64,000 nt of DNA from Paenibacillus sp. J5C2022 (GTDB lineage: Bacteria; Bacillota; Bacilli; Paenibacillales; Paenibacillaceae), in the NCBI RefSeq assembly GCF_025567625.1, contig NZ_JAOQJC010000013.1, positions 62,001-126,000 of the forward strand, given 5' to 3'. A model generated the notes under the pieces. That model saw only the letters and a program-made list of their open reading frames with translations, searched no databases and was not told where the DNA came from. Made by a program: the position numbers and the translations under genes. Position 1 is the first letter of the stretch. Every line of letters starts with the position of its first letter. Shown here in pieces: positions 59,793-64,000 of this stretch.

Positions 59793-61644
59793 ACCGTTCA
59801 GACATAAGTGAGCGGGAAGCTTCCTCGTGGCTTGCGGCGATGTCCATCACCTCACGGAATATTCGCGTTGCCAGATGGGAGCTGCCCGGCGCCCGGTAGG
59901 CTGCCAGTACCGCAACTGCATAGCGAGGCGATTCCACTGGGCCGAAGCCCGCGAACCACTGATGGTTGCGCGCGGCTCCGGCCTTCGTCGTTTCCGCCGT
60001 TCCCGACTTGCCGGCCAGCTTCCAGCGCCCGCTGCGAATCGCCATGCCCGTCCCCCGATCGACTACCTCTTCCATTCGCCGAATCAGCCACGATGCGGTC
60101 TCTCTGCCTATCCTCCCATTGCCCTTCACCGCGTGACGGGGGAAGCGGACCATACTCTGACCGTTCGCATAACGAATCTCGCTCACTAGCCGCGGCTCCA
60201 TCACTTCGCCTCCATGCAACAGCGTTACAATCAGATTGGCCGCCTGCAGAGGACTGATGCGGACATCCCGCTGCCCGATGCCCGTCTGCGCCATCACTCC
60301 CCCGTCCCGAACCATCCCGGAGGCTGACGACGGGAAGACACGGCCTGGCTCTTCCTCCTCCAGAAGCCGAAGCTGCCTGACACCCTTCCCGCTGCGCTTG
60401 TCGCTATGCCAGCCGATTCTGCCCTCCATGCCAAGCTTCTCGGCCATCCGCTCCAACTGTGCCGGCTGCAGCCGTTCCGCCAAGGTGGCGAACACGATAT
60501 TGCAGGAGTGAGCGAGACCTTCCGCCAACGTAATATCGCCGTGCCCTTCCTTCTTCCAGCATGACAGCCGATACTTGCCGTACTCCCCGCTGCAGTGGAA
60601 GTGTTCCCCGCTCTTCGCCACTCCCGCCTCCAGAGCGGCTGCAGCGGTAACCAACTTGAAGATTGAGCCTGGTTCAACGGCCTTCAACGCATAATTGCTC
60701 CACTCCGATCCATCGGACGTAGCGAATCGGTCCGGGTGCAATTCCGGGATCGATACCATCGCTGCTACATCGCCGCTTGCAGCATCCAATACGACGATAG
60801 CCCCTTCCTTCAGTCCGCTGTGCATGGCATACGCTTCTAATTTATTCTGCAGCTCCAGATCGATTGTAGTCACAACCTGCAGCGGATAGTAGGGATTGCG
60901 AGGAGCGATCAACCGCAGATCGAGACCGTTCAACGGCTTATTGCAACCGTCAATGAAATAAGATACGGATACCGGTCCGATTCCGTGCAGATAGGAGTCA
61001 AGCGACTTCTCCAGCCCCGTGCCGCCCACTTGCTCGGCCAGATGATGCTTGCCGCTTACCAGCTCCTTGCTGAATCGGGCCGTCACCCATTCCGGATGCT
61101 GACTTGTAAAGCCGATGAAATGCTTGGCGGCGAATGCGCTGATATACCTGTTGCGGTAAGCCAGCACTCTTGCGCCCTCGAGCTGAAGCCGCTTGATGGC
61201 CTGTACTTGCTCCCGCTGCAGTTGCATAGGCTTGTCACTACCCGTCTCGGGCCAAAACTTCGGCTCGCGCAGTCCGTCCCAGAACCGGGCTATGGCTTCC
61301 GGCTCCGCGTGCAGCACCTCCCCGAGCTCCCTTAAAGCTGTCCCATTGCCCCGAATCGAAGGCACAACAGGAAACAAAGCAAGCGCGTCATACGTCTCCC
61401 CCGTGATGGGATTGCCGTAGCGGTCGAGGAAATCGCCTCTGCCCGTATCCAACACAAGCTGTCGTTGCCGCTGCGTGACCGCGTACCGCTTCCACCCGTC
61501 CTTGGCCGGAACGTTGACAGGTCTTGCCATATTGCCGCCAGGGGCCAGCTGCAGCCATGCAATCCGTCCCAGACAGCCCAGTAGAAGCAGACTGAACATG
61601 ACGGCTATCGCCAGCATGCGATTCATGCGCTTCCCTGTATCCAT
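59779..61644 (-). CDS. Class B penicillin-binding protein (transpeptidase, SpoVD/Pbp-like)
   Basis: 621 residues. One N-terminal membrane helix (LAIAVMFSLLLLGCLGRIAWLQL), then a dimerisation-type domain (DTGRGDFLDRYGNPITG), then the transpeptidase domain from ~260: PGSIFK (Ser-x-x-Lys), HSCN (Ser-x-Asn) and KSGTAE (Lys-Ser-Gly). It lacks a PASTA tail. Such enzymes cross-link peptidoglycan of the septum, the lateral wall or the spore cortex; which one cannot be told. Ribosome site GAGGAGGGG. Transcribed 146 nt downstream of the chemoreceptor gene but behind its terminator. Confidence 0.92.
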   Translation of the reverse strand: MDTGKRMNRMLAIAVMFSLLLLGCLGRIAWLQLAPGGNMARPVNVPAKDGWKRYAVTQRQRQLVLDTGRGDFLDRYGNPITGETYDALALFPVVPSIRGNGTALRELGEVLHAEPEAIARFWDGLREPKFWPETGSDKPMQLQREQVQAIKRLQLEGARVLAYRNRYISAFAAKHFIGFTSQHPEWVTARFSKELVSGKHHLAEQVGGTGLEKSLDSYLHGIGPVSVSYFIDGCNKPLNGLDLRLIAPRNPYYPLQVVTTIDLELQNKLEAYAMHSGLKEGAIVVLDAASGDVAAMVSIPELHPDRFATSDGSEWSNYALKAVEPGSIFKLVTAAAALEAGVAKSGEHFHCSGEYGKYRLSCWKKEGHGDITLAEGLAHSCNIVFATLAERLQPAQLERMAEKLGMEGRIGWHSDKRSGKGVRQLRLLEEEEPGRVFPSSASGMVRDGGVMAQTGIGQRDVRISPLQAANLIVTLLHGGEVMEPRLVSEIRYANGQSMVRFPRHAVKGNGRIGRETASWLIRRMEEVVDRGTGMAIRSGRWKLAGKSGTAETTKAGAARNHQWFAGFGPVESPRYAVAVLAAYRAPGSSHLATRIFREVMDIAASHEEASRSLMSERSIRR

Positions 61645-61718
61645 GTCTACGCCCCTCCTCTATCGCCAAGCGGGTATTCCTTACCTCCTTAGTGTTCCTC
61701 CCTTTCCATGCGATAAAC

Positions 61719-61771
61719 GCAAAAACTGCTCAAGCGATTGAAACGGTTTTCCGTTCCTTTGCTTGAGCAGC
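61719..61771 (-). terminator. Terminator of the chemoreceptor gene
   Basis: Ten-pair stem CTGCTCAAGC/GCTTGAGCAG with a long, partly self-paired loop, then TTTTTGCG on the minus strand. Confidence 0.82.
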
Positions 61772-61790
61772 CCGTTAGCCGATCTGAAAT

Positions 61791-63968
61791 TTATTCCATT
61801 TTGAACTTGGCGAGCGATTCTTGCAGCGCCTTGGATACAGAATCCAGCTTATTGGACAAGCTGACCAGATTCTCACTGATGCTAAGCTGCTCGGAGCTTA
61901 AGGATGCAACCTCCTCCGAAGTGGCCGACGATTGCTGTGCCACAGCACTCACATTCGTCATCGCCTCCGACAGCACGGACTGGGTATGATCCAGCTCTTG
62001 AATGGACACCGTAACAAGTCCCAGCTTATCCTTGAACTGTCCCATCTGACCTTGAACCGACAAGAAGATGCTGCTCGCTTCCTTCACCGAGCTGATCTGT
62101 TCCTGGAACATTGGATATGCCTTGGACAGTACGTTCACAGTTTCCTCAATTTCTGATTGGATGCTGGCCGTAATTTGACCGACGACTTCAATGGACTGCT
62201 TAGACTGATCCGCCAATTGCCGGATTTCGTCCGCTACGACCATGAAGCCTTTCCCTGCCGCTCCCGCGCGTGCCGCCTCAATCGTAGCATTGAGCGACAG
62301 AATATTCGTTTGCTTGGTCAGATTGTTGAGCACATCCAGTATTTTCACGATGGAGCTGGTGCTTTCCTTGAGCGCTTCGACCTTCTCCACCATCGACCTT
62401 GTCATCTCTTCCGTCATGCCCGTCCGCTCGATCAACAGGTTCATATGGGCCGTTCCTTGTTCGCTGGCCGATTCCACATCTGCTGCGGATTCCGTCATCT
62501 GCACATTCGCAGACATGACTTCCTTCATCTGCGTATTGATATTGCCCGTCAAGTCGCTGCCTTTCTCCGCTTCCACCGCCAGGCTCGTCGCCCCGCCGGC
62601 AATCTCATCCGTTGCAATAGAGATCTCCTTCGCCGCTATGGACGTCTTCTTGGATGCGTCCGTCAGTTCGCTTGCCGTTGCAATAACCTCTGCGGCGGAT
62701 TGGGTCGTATGCACAGCCAGCGTCTTAATCTGACTCATCATCTCATTGAAGCTGTCCGCCAGCTGCCCGATCTCGTCCTTGCGGCCTTTCACTTGCGATT
62801 GGATCGTCAGGTTGCCGCCGGCTCCTTCCACCATCAGATTGCGCAATTGCGTTAGCGGCCTGGCGATCGTCAGAATGACGAAGATACCGATCGCAATAGC
62901 CAATACCGCTGCGATGAGTACAGCATCGACCATCGATTCTTGAATGACGCCCGCCTGCTCGGCCAGCATGCCGACCGGTATCGTGCCGACAAGCCGCCAA
63001 TCCGGGGCCACACTGAACTGCTTGTACACTGCCAGCACGTCATCACCATCGGAAGTTTTCAGTTCCAGGCTTCCCTCTAACGCCTCGTTTCCTTCCGAAG
63101 GCAGCGCAACGGCGGATGGCTGTCCGATCAGCGCTTTATCGGAATGCTGCACATAATGACCGGATATGCTCTCGATTGTCAGCATGCTGCCCTCGCCCAG
63201 ATTGACCTCGCTGTAATTATCCGCAATTTTGCCGAGCGGCAGCTCAATGACCAGCATGTATGAGTTTTGCGAGTTTTGAATATTTTTAATCAGTCTTGCG
63301 ACAGCGATGGAATCGCGATGCCCCGATACAATTATGCCGCTTTCCTGCGGCTCGATCCAGTTCGTTCTACCGTCCAGCTCTACCGTTTTTTTGAACCATT
63401 CGCTTTCGAAGAGCACTTCTTTGTCTACCGTTCTGGACGCTCCGGCGAGAATCATGCCTCCGTCTTTTTTCATCGGAATAAGGGCCGCGCCAGCTATGCT
63501 GTCATTGCTCATTATATAGTTATTCAGCTTCTCGGATAGCTCCCGGTTCGCACTTAAGCTCTGGAAGGCATCCTTGGTCTCCGCAAGCACTTCGAGATTC
63601 TCGCTCATGACTTTGTCTATGACGATCTGCAGCGTCAAGTCGACATAGGTGCGGAACCGGACGTCCAGGTTATTGGCCACCTGCTGGACCGTCTGGAAGC
63701 TGGCTTGCGATACATTGTCTACGATGAGACGCTTCGCCTGCAAGTAAGACATGGCGCTGACGAAGTAGACGCATGCCACGATACTGATAAGAATAATCAA
63801 GAATAGCTTCTTGCCGACAGACTTGAGAGGATTGGAGATGACAGCTTGCTTGATCAGCGCGAACCAATCGTTTTTCGGAGCGCGCGTCTTGTCTCCCGCT
63901 TCCAAAGTCCCTGATTTCTTTCCATCTGCTTGCCCATTTTGTTCATCCTGATTCTTTCGACCTAGCAT
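61791..63968 (-). CDS. Methyl-accepting chemotaxis protein with dCache-type sensor
   Basis: 725 residues. A charged cytosolic start (~1-50) precedes transmembrane helix 1 ([19 protein letters not shown]). An extracellular sensor of about 270 residues follows, with dCache traits ([49 protein letters not shown]), then helix 2 ([21 protein letters not shown]). HAMP then leads to the signalling domain with hairpin tip [26 protein letters not shown]. There is no C-terminal CheR/CheB tether pentapeptide. The ligand is unknown, possibly amino or organic acids as for most dCache receptors. The start is 32 bp from the right edge. Confidence 0.95.
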   Translation of the reverse strand: MLGRKNQDEQNGQADGKKSGTLEAGDKTRAPKNDWFALIKQAVISNPLKSVGKKLFLIILISIVACVYFVSAMSYLQAKRLIVDNVSQASFQTVQQVANNLDVRFRTYVDLTLQIVIDKVMSENLEVLAETKDAFQSLSANRELSEKLNNYIMSNDSIAGAALIPMKKDGGMILAGASRTVDKEVLFESEWFKKTVELDGRTNWIEPQESGIIVSGHRDSIAVARLIKNIQNSQNSYMLVIELPLGKIADNYSEVNLGEGSMLTIESISGHYVQHSDKALIGQPSAVALPSEGNEALEGSLELKTSDGDDVLAVYKQFSVAPDWRLVGTIPVGMLAEQAGVIQESMVDAVLIAAVLAIAIGIFVILTIARPLTQLRNLMVEGAGGNLTIQSQVKGRKDEIGQLADSFNEMMSQIKTLAVHTTQSAAEVIATASELTDASKKTSIAAKEISIATDEIAGGATSLAVEAEKGSDLTGNINTQMKEVMSANVQMTESAADVESASEQGTAHMNLLIERTGMTEEMTRSMVEKVEALKESTSSIVKILDVLNNLTKQTNILSLNATIEAARAGAAGKGFMVVADEIRQLADQSKQSIEVVGQITASIQSEIEETVNVLSKAYPMFQEQISSVKEASSIFLSVQGQMGQFKDKLGLVTVSIQELDHTQSVLSEAMTNVSAVAQQSSATSEEVASLSSEQLSISENLVSLSNKLDSVSKALQESLAKFKME

Positions 63969-64000
63969 GCTTCTGGCACCGCCTTTATAGTATGTAATAA

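Overview
The window looks like a chromosomal segment of a spore-forming Gram-positive bacterium of the Paenibacillaceae (Paenibacillus or Cohnella type). The reasons are an intact sigK gene, strong AAGGAGG ribosome sites, moderate GC (a little over 50 percent by eye), many carbohydrate-uptake and two-component genes, lipoprotein-type ABC binding proteins, and long intergenic minisatellites. I saw no rRNA, tRNA, phage structural genes, transposases or cas genes.

Layout. 1-2411: an acid-sugar/aldose cluster, namely a partial enolase-superfamily dehydratase, an aldose-epimerase-like protein and a broken short-chain dehydrogenase. 2412-3647: intergenic repeats and a secreted endonuclease/exonuclease/phosphatase-type protein. 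4032-5479: sigK, with the last 106 bp of the gene duplicated 609 bp away and a toxin-antitoxin-like remnant between the copies. 5604-10851: a pRiA4b ORF-3-type protein, then a three-gene unit of J-domain/pseudokinase, VWA protein and adenylosuccinate-synthetase-like protein whose active site is interrupted by a 333-residue intein. 10963-22811: mixed metabolic and surface genes (tandem class II aldolase, methionine aminopeptidase, FAD oxidoreductase facing an AraC regulator, Gfo/Idh/MocA dehydrogenase, SEC-C protein, VanW protein, beta-helix protein). 22918-28352: a four-gene signalling operon (MHYT kinase, hybrid PAS kinase, receiver, HD-GYP receiver). 28667-31295: two DUF445 paralogues. 31388-31825: a palindromic 52-bp-period array. 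32024-34372: a glycine-rich repeat protein, a nitronate monooxygenase and a tiny 28-residue gene. 35347-44816: an eight-gene glycan operon starting with a LacI repressor. 44939-45330: a second, 51-bp-period array. 45386-51396: a decayed SMR transporter and a nucleoside ABC operon ending in a nucleoside phosphorylase. 51603-55051: MarR regulator, D,D-carboxypeptidase and an OmpR-type two-component pair. 55223-63968: ilvD, a YkoP-like deacetylase, an AI-2E family transporter, a class B penicillin-binding protein and a chemoreceptor.

Genes that appear to work together. The LacI operon combines sensing (LacI, an ASRT-domain protein), uptake (binding protein, RbsA-like ATPase, RbsC-like permease), trimming (glycosidase-like protein, deacetylase) and a creatinase-like M24 protein that has lost metal ligands. 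It reads from one promoter overlapped by a 16-bp palindromic operator. The nucleoside operon couples import to phosphorolysis. The OmpR-type pair probably controls the neighbouring carboxypeptidase through 11-bp-spaced direct repeats.

Most interesting items: the intein inside the PurA-like protein and its J-domain/VWA partners; the sigK 3' end duplication, which looks like the footprint of an integrated element; and the two palindrome-centred minisatellites of nearly equal period.
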